64,000 nt of DNA from Casp-actino8 sp964513215 (GCA_964513215.1 CAZELU010000005.1:14881-78880), one strand, 5' to 3'; shown: positions 1-8,720, counted from the first letter of the stretch. The notes: a model not told the origin generated them from the letters alone. Numbers and translations are program-made.

Positions 1-762
1 CGGGCCTCGACCGAGCCACTCGTGGAACGCCGCGTACACCGGAACGTTCAAGTACGCGGCGATCGCGAACTTCGCCGCGTTGCGCACCACGTCGGTGTTC
101 TCACTCGGACACACGAAGATGCGAGCCACGATCTCCCGCTCAGCGCCACCGGCGGCGTCCCGCACCACGTCCACCACCTTGCGGACGTCGTCGGGCGACA
201 ACCAGTTGATGATCGCCCCGTCGGCTTCGCGACCGGCCAGACGCAGCATGCCGTCGCGTAACGCCGCCACGAGAATGCTCGGCTTCACTTCCGGCCGCAC
301 ACCCAACTTGAATCCGTTCACGGTGAAGGTGTCGTACGACTTGGCGATCTTCTCTCCAGCCAGCGCGTCGTTCAAGAAACGAACGACGTCGCGAACCTTC
401 TTGTACGGCTCGACGAAGGGCACGCCGTTCCAGCGTTCGACGATCACGTTGCTGCTCGATCCGATGCCGATCGCGAAACGACCGGGCGCGGCGTCGGCCA
501 GACTCGCCACGCTCTGCGCGAAGCAGGCGGGCGAACGGGTGTAGGCCGGAACGATGGCCGTACCCAGACGCAAGCGCGGTTCCCAAGCGGCTGCCAACGT
601 GAGCGGAGTGAAGGCGTCGGCACCATCTGATTCGGCCGACCAGATGTCGGAGTAGCCGAGGTCGGCCAACTCGACGAGTTTGTCGCGATGAGTATGAAGG
701 TGACCGGGCAACGGAACGGTCATGCCATTGCGACGAGGCAGCGATGAAGTCATGTCGGCCAT
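1..762 (-). CDS. LLM-class F420-dependent oxidoreductase (3' end off the window)
   Basis: The minus strand reads 254 codons from ATG at 762 to the window edge with no stop, so the C-terminus is missing. The protein has the luciferase-like (LLM) TIM-barrel pattern: an early GYSDIWSAES stretch, a GRFAIGIGSSSNVIVERWNG stretch and a later LAGREADGAIINW stretch. In this family these lie around the F420 and substrate sites. Members transfer hydride between coenzyme F420 and an organic substrate, and the substrate cannot be told from sequence. The gene starts 15 bases after the stop of the thioesterase at 778-1617, so the two are probably co-transcribed. An alternative in-frame ATG lies at 753. The family call is confident; the substrate is unknown. 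Confidence 0.85.
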   Translation of the reverse strand, partial: MADMTSSLPRRNGMTVPLPGHLHTHRDKLVELADLGYSDIWSAESDGADAFTPLTLAAAWEPRLRLGTAIVPAYTRSPACFAQSVASLADAAPGRFAIGIGSSSNVIVERWNGVPFVEPYKKVRDVVRFLNDALAGEKIAKSYDTFTVNGFKLGVRPEVKPSILVAALRDGMLRLAGREADGAIINWLSPDDVRKVVDVVRDAAGGAEREIVARIFVCPSENTDVVRNAAKFAIAAYLNVPVYAAFHEWLGRGP

Positions 763-777
763 TGTGGCCGACCCGGG

Positions 778-1617
778 TCACTTCGCTTTACCCGAGGGGC
801 CCGGACCGGGCATGTCGCGCCAGAACCGCACGATGCAACTCTGACTCGCCGTGGCCAGAAGGGTTCCGTCCTCGGCGAACATGTGCACCAATCCGTGCCC
901 GAAGCCGCGCTGAACCATGTGGATGCGGATGTCGAGCAAGACCCATTCGGTGGGGACGAGTTTGCCCACGCGAATGGTGTTGTCGAGGCTGTTCCCGCCC
1001 CCACGAATGCCGAGCGACTGACCCACTCCCATCGGAACGAAGTCGCCCAGGATGGCCAATGTGGCCGTGTCGACTCCCTCGATCACTTCGGGAATCCGCG
1101 TCCAGAGCAGAACCTGACCGTCACCCGGTGTGCCGTCGAGTTCTTCGAGATGTTCGCGGCCCTTCACGATGCGCTGGTCCATACGACTCGAGATGGTCCC
1201 CGACCAATCGAGGACGTGCGGACGCTCGGCGCATTCGTGCGGCGCCGGAATGTCGGTGGGCATGGTTTCCCATTGCCCGGCTTCCACGAGATCACGATCG
1301 CCCAAGGCGGCGTTGACGGTGAGAATCTCGCGATCACCCACGTGACACAACGCGCGGGCTTGGGTGATCTGGTGGCCGTGAACGGCGAGCACGACGTCGA
1401 TGTCCATCGTTTCGCCCGGTTTGGCGTACGAGAGGTACTGCGCAGTGGCCCATACGGCCTTGCGACCCGATGTTCCTTCCATCGCGGCCACGGCGGCAGC
1501 CAGACCACACCCTCCGTACAGGAACCCACCGCCGGTGGAGATACCCGGAACCACCGGAAGAACCCAGCGATACGGATTGTGGGTGGGCTGCAGACCGAGG
1601 AACTGTCGACTGTCCAT
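778..1617 (-). CDS. acyl-CoA thioesterase-like double-hotdog protein
   Basis: This 279-residue protein resembles TesB-like acyl-CoA thioesterases, with two tandem hotdog halves. The N-terminal half contains GGGFLYGGCGLAAAVAAME and the C-terminal half ends LLATASQSCIVRF, a usual TesB-family ending. Such proteins hydrolyse acyl-CoA thioesters to free acid and CoA, or act as hotdog dehydratase relatives. The ATG at 1617 was chosen because a TAGAGT -10 box ends 8 bases upstream; an upstream in-frame extension to 1671 would run through the divergent promoter. It lies just upstream of the LLM oxidoreductase in the same orientation. Substrate chain length cannot be inferred. Confidence 0.75.
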   Translation of the reverse strand: MDSRQFLGLQPTHNPYRWVLPVVPGISTGGGFLYGGCGLAAAVAAMEGTSGRKAVWATAQYLSYAKPGETMDIDVVLAVHGHQITQARALCHVGDREILTVNAALGDRDLVEAGQWETMPTDIPAPHECAERPHVLDWSGTISSRMDQRIVKGREHLEELDGTPGDGQVLLWTRIPEVIEGVDTATLAILGDFVPMGVGQSLGIRGGGNSLDNTIRVGKLVPTEWVLLDIRIHMVQRGFGHGLVHMFAEDGTLLATASQSCIVRFWRDMPGPGPSGKAK

Positions 1618-1625
1618 CTCGTCCG

Positions 1626-1631
1626 ACTCTA
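1626..1631 (-). promoter_or_regulatory. -10 box for the thioesterase gene
   Basis: TAGAGT on the minus strand ends 8 bases before ATG 1617, with no Shine-Dalgarno sequence between. This suggests a leaderless transcript. It shares a 36-base intergenic space with the amidase promoter facing the other way. Confidence 0.55.
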
Positions 1632-1640
1632 CGAGCGCAC

Positions 1641-1646
1641 TAGCGT
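1641..1646 (+). promoter_or_regulatory. -10 box for the amidase gene
   Basis: TAGCGT ends 7 bases before ATG 1654, placing the expected transcription start at or next to the start codon. Confidence 0.6.
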
Positions 1647-1653
1647 CCGAACC

Positions 1654-3078
1654 ATGTCGTCGAACACGCACTCGTCACAATCATCGGCTACTCCGTGGAC
1701 GGGCGACGCGTGCTCGTTGATGGATGCGTTTCGGCGCAAGGAGCGTCACCCGCTGGAGGAGCTCGACGCGTCGTTGGCGGCCATCGAGTCGAGTCGACTC
1801 AACTCGTTCTCGTTCGTCGATCCCGAGCGCGCGCGTGACGCGGCGCGTCGCGCCGACGTGTCGCAGCCGTTCGGCGGCCTGCCCATCGGCGTGAAGGAGC
1901 TCGATCAGGTGAAGGGCTGGCCCGACACCGAGGCCTGTGTGGTGTTCGCCGACCGCAAGGCCACCTACTCGTCGGTGATGGTGCAACGACTCGAACGCGC
2001 CGGTGCCGTGCTCGCCGGTCTCACGACCGCCAGTGAGTTCGGTGGCGTGAACGTCACGCGCACGGTGTTGAACGGCGCGACACACAACCCGTGGCAACAC
2101 GGTCGCACTCCGGGTGGTTCGTCGGGCGGCAGTGCAGCCGCAGTAGCGGGCGGCCTCGTCACCCTGGCCACCGCCGGAGACGGCGGTGGATCGATTCGCA
2201 TCCCGGCCGGATTCACGGGACTGCTCGGACTCAAGGCCACCTATGGACGCATCCCGCGCGCACCGCATGCGCAACTCGGGAATCTCACGGTGAACACAGG
2301 TTGTGTGTCGCGCAGCGTTCGCGACACTGCGCGCTGGTTCGACGTCTGTAGCGGACGCGACGCCCGCGATCCGTTCAGCCTCCCTGACCACACGCAGTGG
2401 GAGTCGCAACTCGGTCGCTTCGCCGAGCAACTGCGCGGAATGCGCGTCGCCGTCGCGAGCGATTGGGGCGGTGCCGTCGTGTCGCCCGCCATGTGGTCGG
2501 TACTGTCCGAACAGATCGACTGGCTGGTGAGCCACTTCGGATGGAAGCGCGTCGACATCGACACGTCGCTACCGAGTATGGGTGCGGCCTGGAGCATCAG
2601 CGGAATGATCGAGATCCACGCCGCTCTGGCCGATCACTGGCCCGACTGTGCCGATGTGCTCACTCCCGAGATGCGGTTCGGCATCGAAACGACTCTCGGT
2701 CGATACGGCACCGATGCTCGCGCTCGCATCGAGTCGCGTCGCGCCGCTCTCAACGACCGCATGGCCGAGATCTTCGACCCGATCGATGGCGTCGACTTCG
2801 TCCTGACCGCATCCAATCCCGACGTCGCGTTCGCCGCCGAGGGTCCGCTTCCGAGCGAATTCGGTGGCATCACCGCGGGCGCCGGCAACAACGGTCGACT
2901 CACGTTCCCGGCCAATCTGCACGGCAACGCCGCGGTGTCGATCCCGTCGGGTTTCGTCGACGGTCTCCCGGTGGGCCTGCAGGTCGTCGGCCGCCACTTC
3001 AGCGAACAGCTGCTTCTCGATGTCGCACTCGCCTGCGAGCACGAGCGGCCGTGGCCGCTGGTCGCGCCAACGCCTTGA
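1654..3078 (+). CDS. amidase-signature family hydrolase
   Basis: The 474-residue product has the whole amidase-signature core. The Ser-cisSer-Lys triad is visible as Lys81 (PIGVKELD), Ser156/157 (GGSSGGS) and Ser180 (GDGGGSIRIPA). The family hydrolyses C-N amide bonds. GatA is also a member, but a true gatCAB operon lies at 28-31 kb, so this is a stand-alone amidase of unknown substrate, possibly an amide or aryl-amide degrader. ATG 1654 is chosen over the longer open frame because of the TAGCGT -10 box just before it. The stop overlaps the start of the MFS gene (TTGA), so amidase and transporter are translationally coupled. Import or export of the amidase substrate is a reasonable inference. 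Confidence 0.88.
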   Translation: MSSNTHSSQSSATPWTGDACSLMDAFRRKERHPLEELDASLAAIESSRLNSFSFVDPERARDAARRADVSQPFGGLPIGVKELDQVKGWPDTEACVVFADRKATYSSVMVQRLERAGAVLAGLTTASEFGGVNVTRTVLNGATHNPWQHGRTPGGSSGGSAAAVAGGLVTLATAGDGGGSIRIPAGFTGLLGLKATYGRIPRAPHAQLGNLTVNTGCVSRSVRDTARWFDVCSGRDARDPFSLPDHTQWESQLGRFAEQLRGMRVAVASDWGGAVVSPAMWSVLSEQIDWLVSHFGWKRVDIDTSLPSMGAAWSISGMIEIHAALADHWPDCADVLTPEMRFGIETTLGRYGTDARARIESRRAALNDRMAEIFDPIDGVDFVLTASNPDVAFAAEGPLPSEFGGITAGAGNNGRLTFPANLHGNAAVSIPSGFVDGLPVGLQVVGRHFSEQLLLDVALACEHERPWPLVAPTP

Positions 3079-4439
3079 CCGACACGACGACGTCGGAGCG
3101 CCGCGGTCCACTCGCGGTCGGACTCGTTCTGGCCACGACGCTCATCGCGTTCGAGGTGACCGCGGTGATCACTGCTCTCCCCACGGTGTCCGACGAATTG
3201 GGTGGCGACTCGCTCTACGGCGCAACCCTCGCGGCCTACACGTTGGCCAACATCGTGAGCCTCGTCACCGTGGGTGGACTCATCGACAGTCGCGGTCCTC
3301 GGCTTCCGTACGCGATTTCACTCGGATTGTTCTCGGTCGGTCTACTGATTGCCGCCATCGCACCGTCGATGTGGGTGGTCCTGCTCGGGCGACTCGTGCA
3401 AGGAATCGGATCCGGTGGGCTGATTCCGGTGGCCTACGCCGTGATCAACCGGATGTGGGCGTCGCACGAACAAGCGCGCATCTTCGCGTGGGTGTCGGCC
3501 GGCTGGGTGCTTCCGAGTCTCATCGCTCCCGGACTCGCAGGCTGGATGACCAACGCGTTCGGCTGGCGTTCGGTGTTCGTGTCGGTGCTCCCACTCGTCG
3601 TCGCTACCGCCGCGCTCGCCCTGCCCGCCATGCGCAACCCGGCCCTCGTCGGAACGGGGCAACATTCGAGTGTCGACAACCAACGACGCATCATGCAAGC
3701 CGTGCGACTCGCGGCCGGCATCGGTGCCTTGGCGATCGGGCTGCAGTCGTCACTTCACGTGATCGGCATTCCGATCGCTGTCATCGGAGCGCTCGTCGGC
3801 GTGCGAGCCTGGAAGCAACTGTCTCCAGCGGGCGTTGCCCGAGCATCGCACGGACTCGCCGCCATCGTCATGTGTCGAATTCTCGCCACCGCGGCATTTC
3901 TGGGAGTCGATTCGTTCGTTCCGCTGGCCGCCGATCGCATTCATGGTGCGTCGGCCACGGTTCAAGGATTCGTGATCATTGGCGCCGCGGTCACGTGGAG
4001 CATCGGTTCAGCCATCGTGTCGAAGATGCCTCACGTTCGACCGGACCGCAGCGCAACCCTTGGTTTCGCTCTCATCGGGCTGGGCGTCGCGACGACATCG
4101 ATGGTCGTGGATGCCTCGTGGCCACTACCCGCCGTGTTCGCCACGTGGTGTTTGGCGGGCCTCGGCATGGGTCTGCTGTTCGTCCCGACGTCGGTTGCGG
4201 CGATGACCCACGCCGAACCCGGACGCGACGGAGTGATCGCGAGCCAGGTGAACCTCGCCGACAGCATCGGCTTCAGTTTGATGGGTGGACTGGGTGGAGC
4301 AACCGTGGCCATCGCCGACCGAGGCGCCTGGTCGTTGAGTTCGGCGCTCGTCACCAACTTCTCGGCCGCCTTCGTGTTGACCGTGATCGGGGGACTTCTC
4401 GCCCATCGCATTCGAGCTCACTCGAGCACGGTGGCGTGA
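3075..4439 (+). CDS. MFS transporter, probable drug/solute exporter
   Basis: The 454-residue hydrophobic protein has the repeated membrane segments of a major facilitator. A motif A-like loop GGLIDSRGPRLPY follows TM2 and a glycine-rich LLGRLVQGIGSGGLIPVAY segment resembles TM4-5 of DHA-type drug:H+ antiporters. The start is placed at TTG 3075, which overlaps the amidase stop by four bases; no ATG fits before the first membrane helix. It probably sits in the cytoplasmic membrane and moves a small molecule using the proton gradient. The substrate is unknown but may be related to the coupled amidase. Confidence 0.82.
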   Translation: MTDTTTSERRGPLAVGLVLATTLIAFEVTAVITALPTVSDELGGDSLYGATLAAYTLANIVSLVTVGGLIDSRGPRLPYAISLGLFSVGLLIAAIAPSMWVVLLGRLVQGIGSGGLIPVAYAVINRMWASHEQARIFAWVSAGWVLPSLIAPGLAGWMTNAFGWRSVFVSVLPLVVATAALALPAMRNPALVGTGQHSSVDNQRRIMQAVRLAAGIGALAIGLQSSLHVIGIPIAVIGALVGVRAWKQLSPAGVARASHGLAAIVMCRILATAAFLGVDSFVPLAADRIHGASATVQGFVIIGAAVTWSIGSAIVSKMPHVRPDRSATLGFALIGLGVATTSMVVDASWPLPAVFATWCLAGLGMGLLFVPTSVAAMTHAEPGRDGVIASQVNLADSIGFSLMGGLGGATVAIADRGAWSLSSALVTNFSAAFVLTVIGGLLAHRIRAHSSTVA

Positions 4440-4447
4440 GAATTCGA

Positions 4448-4467
4448 CGGCCATGAGAACATGGCCG
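4448..4467. promoter_or_regulatory. perfect inverted repeat before the CoA-transferase start
   Basis: CGGCCATG and CATGGCCG flank a four-base AGAA centre and end two bases before ATG 4469. It could be an operator or an RNA hairpin masking the start codon. It also contains a GAACAT hexamer 6 bases before the ATG, a weak -10 candidate. Confidence 0.45.
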
Positions 4468-4468
4468 C

Positions 4469-5656
4469 ATGACAACGAGCAACGGCCCCCTCCACGGCAT
4501 CAAGGTTCTCGACCTCTCGGTGATGATCTCCGGCCCGTTGGCTGCGATGACGCTCGCCGACCAAGGTGCCGACGTCATCAAGGTGGAGTCACCGGGCATC
4601 GGCGACTTCATGCGCTATCTCGGTTCCGCCAAAGGTGGCATGACCGGGATCTTCCTCAACAACAACCGCGGCAAGCGTTCGCTCGTCGTCGACTTGAAGC
4701 GCCCGGAAGGCGTCGACGTGTTGAAGACCCTCGCCAAATCCGCTGATGTCGTCATCCAGAACTTCCGACCGGGTGCCGTCGAGCGACTCGGCATCGGATA
4801 CGACGACTTGAAGGCCGTCAACCCGAACCTCGTGTACGTGAGCATCAGCGGTTACGGCCCCGACGGTCCGGCCAGTGGCCATCGCGTGTACGACAACGTC
4901 ATTCAAGGGGCTTCGGGTCTGGCCAGTGTTCAGGTCGACCCGCAGACTGGCACGCCGTCGTTGTTCCGCACGTTGCTGTGCGACAAGGTCACCTCGTTGA
5001 AAGCGGCGCAGGCCATCACCGCGGCATTGCTCGCACGCGAGCGTGGCCAAGCACAGGGTCAGCACATCGTGCTCGCGATGCTCGACGCGGCAATCGCGTT
5101 CCTGTGGCCTGATTCGGCCATGGATGCGGTTCTCCTCGACGACGACGCGAACCGCACGCCGACGATCGCGCAGAACTACGCCGTGACGCGCATGAAGGAC
5201 GGCTTCGCCTCTATCGGCGTGGTGAGTGATTCCGAGTTCAAGGGCCTGTGCGAGGCGTACGGCCGACCCGACCTCGCGTCCGACGAGCGCTTCTCCACCA
5301 TGTTCGCGCGCACCGCGAACGCATCGCAGCTCGTCCCGCTCATGATCGAACTCGCAGCCGAACGCGGTGTCGACGAGTTCGTGGCGCGGGCGCACGAATG
5401 CGACGTTCCGGCTTCGAAGATCGTGACGATTCCCGAGCTGCCGACCCAGCCTCAGGTGATCAACAATGCGGTGTTCGTCGAACGTGAGCATCCGGTGGCT
5501 GGCCGCACCCGCGAACCACGTCCGGCTGCTCGCTTCTCGGCCACGCCGTCCCGCGTCGGTCGTCATGCGCCGATGCCGGGCGAACACAGCGACGAGATCG
5601 TCACTGAGGTGGGACTCGACGCCGCGGCACTACGAGCGGCGGGCGTGATCGGCTGA
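4469..5656 (+). CDS. CaiB/BaiF (class III) CoA-transferase
   Basis: The 395-residue protein starts with the typical GIKVLDLSVMISGPLAAMTLADQGADVIKVE-type fold, shown here by VLDLS and GADVIKVE, and has VVIQNFRPG followed by LVYVSISGYGPDGP. Asp172 (LLCDKVTS) is at the position of the catalytic aspartate that forms the acyl-anhydride intermediate in formyl-CoA transferase. The enzyme moves CoA between carboxylic acids, or racemises alpha-methylacyl-CoAs. The full length fits. It lies 29 bases after the MFS gene and may be read with it, but the inverted repeat at its start hints at separate control. The CoA acceptor is not deducible. Confidence 0.88.
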   Translation: MTTSNGPLHGIKVLDLSVMISGPLAAMTLADQGADVIKVESPGIGDFMRYLGSAKGGMTGIFLNNNRGKRSLVVDLKRPEGVDVLKTLAKSADVVIQNFRPGAVERLGIGYDDLKAVNPNLVYVSISGYGPDGPASGHRVYDNVIQGASGLASVQVDPQTGTPSLFRTLLCDKVTSLKAAQAITAALLARERGQAQGQHIVLAMLDAAIAFLWPDSAMDAVLLDDDANRTPTIAQNYAVTRMKDGFASIGVVSDSEFKGLCEAYGRPDLASDERFSTMFARTANASQLVPLMIELAAERGVDEFVARAHECDVPASKIVTIPELPTQPQVINNAVFVEREHPVAGRTREPRPAARFSATPSRVGRHAPMPGEHSDEIVTEVGLDAAALRAAGVIG

Positions 5657-6520
5657 TCAGCCGGCCAGAACGGCCCGCGCCACCAAGTCGGTGCCGAAGG
5701 CCGTGAGGATCGCGAGATACATGAGCCCGGTCGCGGCCATCACCGCCGAATACGAGCGTTCGCGAAGTGCGCGTTGCGTGACGACGCCGAGAACTCCCGT
5801 GGTCACCGCACAGGCCGCCCAGAACCATCCGAGTTGACCGCCCCAGCCGTCGTCGACCGCACCCGAGAACACGCTGAACATTCCGGTCGGTATCAACATG
5901 ACCACCACTTCGGCCGGCCACACCCACAAGAACGCGCGCACGATGTCGTTGACGTGACGACGCGGAAGTCCGGGCTGAACGAGATACCAGTGGCCGAGGA
6001 GCATCGCGTCGGTCACGAAACCGAGGAACACCGCACCGACGATGATCCGCGCGATGGCGAGACCGTCGTTGCCGCCCGCGTCGACACCGGCCGCCACCAG
6101 ACCCACGGCTCCGACGATGGGCGCGACCAGATCGAGACGTGGATCGAACTCGCGGCCCTCTCGTTCGAGCGCCACTTCGTCGCGGTCGATACCCGTCATT
6201 TCAGCGATGCGCTGACTCCGTCGATCGTGATCCGCGAGTTGCCCGCGCACACCGGCTTTGCGCCGCACGATGCTCGATGCCAAGGCTCCGGCACACGCGA
6301 GGGCGACGAGAACACTCGTGACATCGCGAAGGCGAGTGGCGGCTCCCCCGTCGGACGACCATCCGAGCGCCGCGGCTGCCACGGCGAAGCACAGAAATGT
6401 GATGCGCAACATCCACCCGTAACCGAGTCCGACCTCTCGTCGCCGAGTGGTGAACCAACAACCGATCATTCCGCCCGCGGCCCACTGCAGCAGGAAGGTC
6501 GCGGCGTCGAGTTCGATCAC
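5657..6520 (-). CDS. multi-pass membrane protein of unknown function
   Basis: This 287-residue protein has about eight hydrophobic segments and a charged cytoplasmic-looking loop (RRSQRIAEMTGIDRDEVALERE) between the third and fourth. A GHWYLVQPGLPRRH segment in the middle is distinctive, with histidine and tryptophan near a membrane face. I do not recognise the family. Translation from GTG 6520 is supported by a TATTGT box ending 6 bases upstream. The stop directly abuts the end of the convergent CoA-transferase gene. The function is unknown; a quinone- or haem-associated role is only speculation. Confidence 0.7.
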   Translation of the reverse strand: MIELDAATFLLQWAAGGMIGCWFTTRRREVGLGYGWMLRITFLCFAVAAAALGWSSDGGAATRLRDVTSVLVALACAGALASSIVRRKAGVRGQLADHDRRSQRIAEMTGIDRDEVALEREGREFDPRLDLVAPIVGAVGLVAAGVDAGGNDGLAIARIIVGAVFLGFVTDAMLLGHWYLVQPGLPRRHVNDIVRAFLWVWPAEVVVMLIPTGMFSVFSGAVDDGWGGQLGWFWAACAVTTGVLGVVTQRALRERSYSAVMAATGLMYLAILTAFGTDLVARAVLAG

Positions 6521-6526
6521 ACCGTC

Positions 6527-6532
6527 ACAATA
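6527..6532 (-). promoter_or_regulatory. -10 box for the membrane protein gene
   Basis: TATTGT (minus strand) ends 6 bases before GTG 6520; no Shine-Dalgarno sequence is present. Confidence 0.6.
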
Positions 6533-6545
6533 CGGTTCACCTGCG

Positions 6546-6551
6546 TAGGCT
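6546..6551 (+). promoter_or_regulatory. -10 box for the lipoprotein gene
   Basis: TAGGCT ends 6 bases before GTG 6558. Both divergent -10 boxes sit in a 37-base gap, so each -35 region would lie inside the neighbouring gene. Confidence 0.6.
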
Positions 6552-6557
6552 CACCAT

Positions 6558-7262
6558 GTGAACGTTCGGACTCACGGCACACGGCTGACGGGGCGCAGTC
6601 TCGGTCGCGGTGCCGTCGTTGGTGTCGTGATCGGACTGACCGCACTCGGCGGATGCATCACGGGTGAACGCCCGCGACTCGTCACCGACGACACCATCCC
6701 CTCCATCGACGATGCCGCGATCAGTGCGGTGGTCGACGTCCTGGCTGCCGGTTTCACTTCCGATTCGGAATTGACCTCTTTCCGGGTCGACTATTCGGTC
6801 ACCACGAAGTTCGGTGGGCAATCCACAACCGGCTCGATTTCGGTCGACCGGGCATTGGGCACCAGCCTCCAGATCGCCGAGGTGCGGTTCGTGTTCGCGG
6901 CCGATGGTTCGACGGCCACCTGCTCGACGATCACGAGCGAGTGTCGCCCCGGCATCGACGAAACACGAGTGGCCGACCGCATGGTCAACTCGCGCATCTT
7001 CCAGAGCGCCGTGATCGATCGACTCGAGCAAGATGCCGTCGTGGCAGTCGGTGACTCGCAGTCGTCGAGTCGCACCATCGCCGATCGTCCCGCGACGTGT
7101 GCGACCGTCCCCGTGGTCGACTCGACCGGCATCACCCGTGAGAAGTCGTACTGCGCGTTCGACGGCCTGGGCGTGCTCGCGTATCTCGACACAGCCGATC
7201 TGCTCATCGAAGCCACCGCCGTGAACCCCAGCGCCGATCCGTCGGCCTTCACCACATCGTGA
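6558..7262 (+). CDS. putative lipoprotein, function unknown
   Basis: The 234-residue product has an N-terminal signal with basic residues, a hydrophobic stretch (GAVVGVVIGLTALGGC) and a lipobox LGGC, so it is probably lipidated by Lgt and held on the outer face of the membrane. The rest is a soluble domain with alternating beta-rich segments and several cysteines (around TCSTITSEC, ATCATV and YCAFDG) that may form disulfides. It resembles small actinobacterial secreted lipoproteins of no known role. It has its own leaderless-type promoter and is followed by the convergent NlpC/P60 gene. Confidence 0.75.
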   Translation: MNVRTHGTRLTGRSLGRGAVVGVVIGLTALGGCITGERPRLVTDDTIPSIDDAAISAVVDVLAAGFTSDSELTSFRVDYSVTTKFGGQSTTGSISVDRALGTSLQIAEVRFVFAADGSTATCSTITSECRPGIDETRVADRMVNSRIFQSAVIDRLEQDAVVAVGDSQSSSRTIADRPATCATVPVVDSTGITREKSYCAFDGLGVLAYLDTADLLIEATAVNPSADPSAFTTS

Positions 7263-7286
7263 CGATTCACGCCCGCGCGTGATCGT

Positions 7287-7967
7287 TCAACTCGGGTCGA
7301 AGAACTGACTGCGCTCGAAGGATCGCTCCGACAAGATCTGCACTTCGACGTGCTCACCCGATTGCGGTGAGTGCACGATGGCGCGGCCCACACCGAGCCA
7401 CATCATCACGTGTCCGGGGTAGCGGAGTAGATCGCCAGCTTGAGCGGTGTCGATGGTGCGCGGATCACCCGCACGCCATTGCTGCGTCGAGTTGCGCGGC
7501 AACGAATGGCCGGCCTGTGCCCAGGCCCAGGTGGTGAGACCCGAGCAATCGAATCCGCGCGCCGGATCGGATGTGCGGCGGCGATAGGGCGTGCCGATCT
7601 GAGCGAGTGCGGCCATGAGCGCGATCTGATGCTCGGCGTCGGCCCGCGACCATGCGACTTCGAGGACAGCCGGATCGATCTCGAGACGAAGTCCGACTTC
7701 TTCGGCGACTTCACGGCGCCAGGCAGCGAACGACGGCGTGGTCGTGCGTGCCAACACCAGAGCACCCGATGCCACTTCGGCGATCGGATCCGCCAGACGG
7801 GCCGGCGCGGCCTGAGCAGCCGATCCACCGAGAAGCGGGTCGGCGAAGGTGACGGTCACCGCGATGGAAGCGACGACCACAGCGAGGAGCCGTCGAACGC
7901 GTACGGCGACGCCACGACGACAGGACTCATCACGACACGAATGCGTATGGATGTCACTGGCGCTCAC
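7287..7967 (-). CDS. NlpC/P60 family cell-wall peptidase
   Basis: This 226-residue secreted protein has a signal peptide (hydrophobic LLAVVVASIAVTVTFA, cleavage near AQA-AP) and a C-terminal NlpC/P60 domain. The catalytic set is visible: Cys141 in FDCSG, His186 in PGHVMMWLG and His199 as the probable third residue. These enzymes cleave D-Glu to diamino-acid bonds in peptidoglycan stem peptides. The domain is complete. GTG 7967 is preceded by a strong GGAGGT Shine-Dalgarno sequence, unlike the leaderless genes around it. It is monocistronic, and its 5' region is the longest in this part of the window. Confidence 0.9.
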   Translation of the reverse strand: MSASDIHTHSCRDESCRRGVAVRVRRLLAVVVASIAVTVTFADPLLGGSAAQAAPARLADPIAEVASGALVLARTTTPSFAAWRREVAEEVGLRLEIDPAVLEVAWSRADAEHQIALMAALAQIGTPYRRRTSDPARGFDCSGLTTWAWAQAGHSLPRNSTQQWRAGDPRTIDTAQAGDLLRYPGHVMMWLGVGRAIVHSPQSGEHVEVQILSERSFERSQFFDPS

Positions 7968-8150
7968 TGCTCACCTCCCGAGATCGGGAACGGTTCACCG
8001 GTCGACCTCAAGGGCCAGCCGTCAGAAGACCGAAACGGTAATGCAACGAAAATGAAACATTCAAGGCCGGGGCGGATCCTGGACCGGTTTCACCCCGGAA
8101 ACCGACCCTCGAACACCACGAAAGCCCTGCTCATCGGGCAAAGTGGGGTT

Positions 8151-8720
8151 GTGACAACAGTCGCCGTCGTCCTGGCCGCCGGAGCGGGTTCGCGGTTCTC
8201 CGGACCCACCCACAAGCTCCTGGCTCGCCTCGGAGCCGAGACAGGGACCGACACAGTGGCCGGCCGGGCGATCGGTGCGGCCCGGACCGCGGCCATCGGG
8301 CCCGTGATCGTCGTGGTCGGGGCGGTCGACCTGCCCGCCGAGGTCACGGACGGCTGCCGTGTGGTGCGCAACCCGTACTGGGCCGAGGGCCAAGCGTCCT
8401 CGGTGCAGTGCGCGCTGGCCACTGCTCGTGAGCACGATGCCGATGTCGTGGTGATCGGACTGGCCGACCAACCCTTCGTCACACCTGAAGCATGGCGAGC
8501 CGTCGCGGCATCGACGTCGCCAATCGCCGTGGCCACCTACGACGGTGTTCGCGGCAATCCGGTGCGCCTGCACGAGTCGGTGTGGTCGTTGCTTCCGGTG
8601 AGTGGTGACAGTGGCGCGCGCGACCTCATTCGCCTGCGCCCCGAACTCGTTTCGGAAGTAGCCTGCGCTGGCTCGAGTGCCGACATCGACACGCAGGAGG
8701 ATCTCGACTCATGGACCTGA
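8151..8720 (+). CDS. MobA/MocA-like molybdenum-cofactor nucleotidyltransferase
   Basis: The 189-residue protein has the NTP-transferase Rossmann start VAVVLAAGAGSRFSG (residues 4-18) with a lysine at 22, and the metal-binding aspartate Asp106 in GLADQP. This matches MocA/MobA-like enzymes that add CMP or GMP to molybdopterin. In carbon-monoxide and xanthine dehydrogenase loci a close relative makes the cytosine-dinucleotide cofactor. The GTG at 8151 is chosen as the closest start to the motif; upstream ATG 8052 gives a non-conserved extension. The last 10 bases overlap the coxG-like gene. This pairing suggests maturation of a molybdenum hydroxylase, but no structural subunit is in the window. 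Confidence 0.82.
   Translation: MTTVAVVLAAGAGSRFSGPTHKLLARLGAETGTDTVAGRAIGAARTAAIGPVIVVVGAVDLPAEVTDGCRVVRNPYWAEGQASSVQCALATAREHDADVVVIGLADQPFVTPEAWRAVAASTSPIAVATYDGVRGNPVRLHESVWSLLPVSGDSGARDLIRLRPELVSEVACAGSSADIDTQEDLDSWT

Noticed and set aside
2397..4439. A 680-codon open frame covering the amidase end and the MFS gene
   Set aside because: The first part is a shadow of the amidase; the MFS protein starts at TTG 3075 next to the amidase stop, and the upstream translation is arginine-rich with no fold.
2864..4456. A long frame (530 codons) overlapping the MFS gene
   Set aside because: It is an out-of-frame reading of GC-rich code with a composition typical of shadows (Arg and Ser rich) and no recognisable motifs.
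7968..8110. A possible riboswitch upstream of the NlpC/P60 gene
   Set aside because: c-di-AMP (ydaO) riboswitches often precede such genes in actinobacteria, and a GGGGTGAA stretch is present on the minus strand, but the order of the other conserved elements does not fit.
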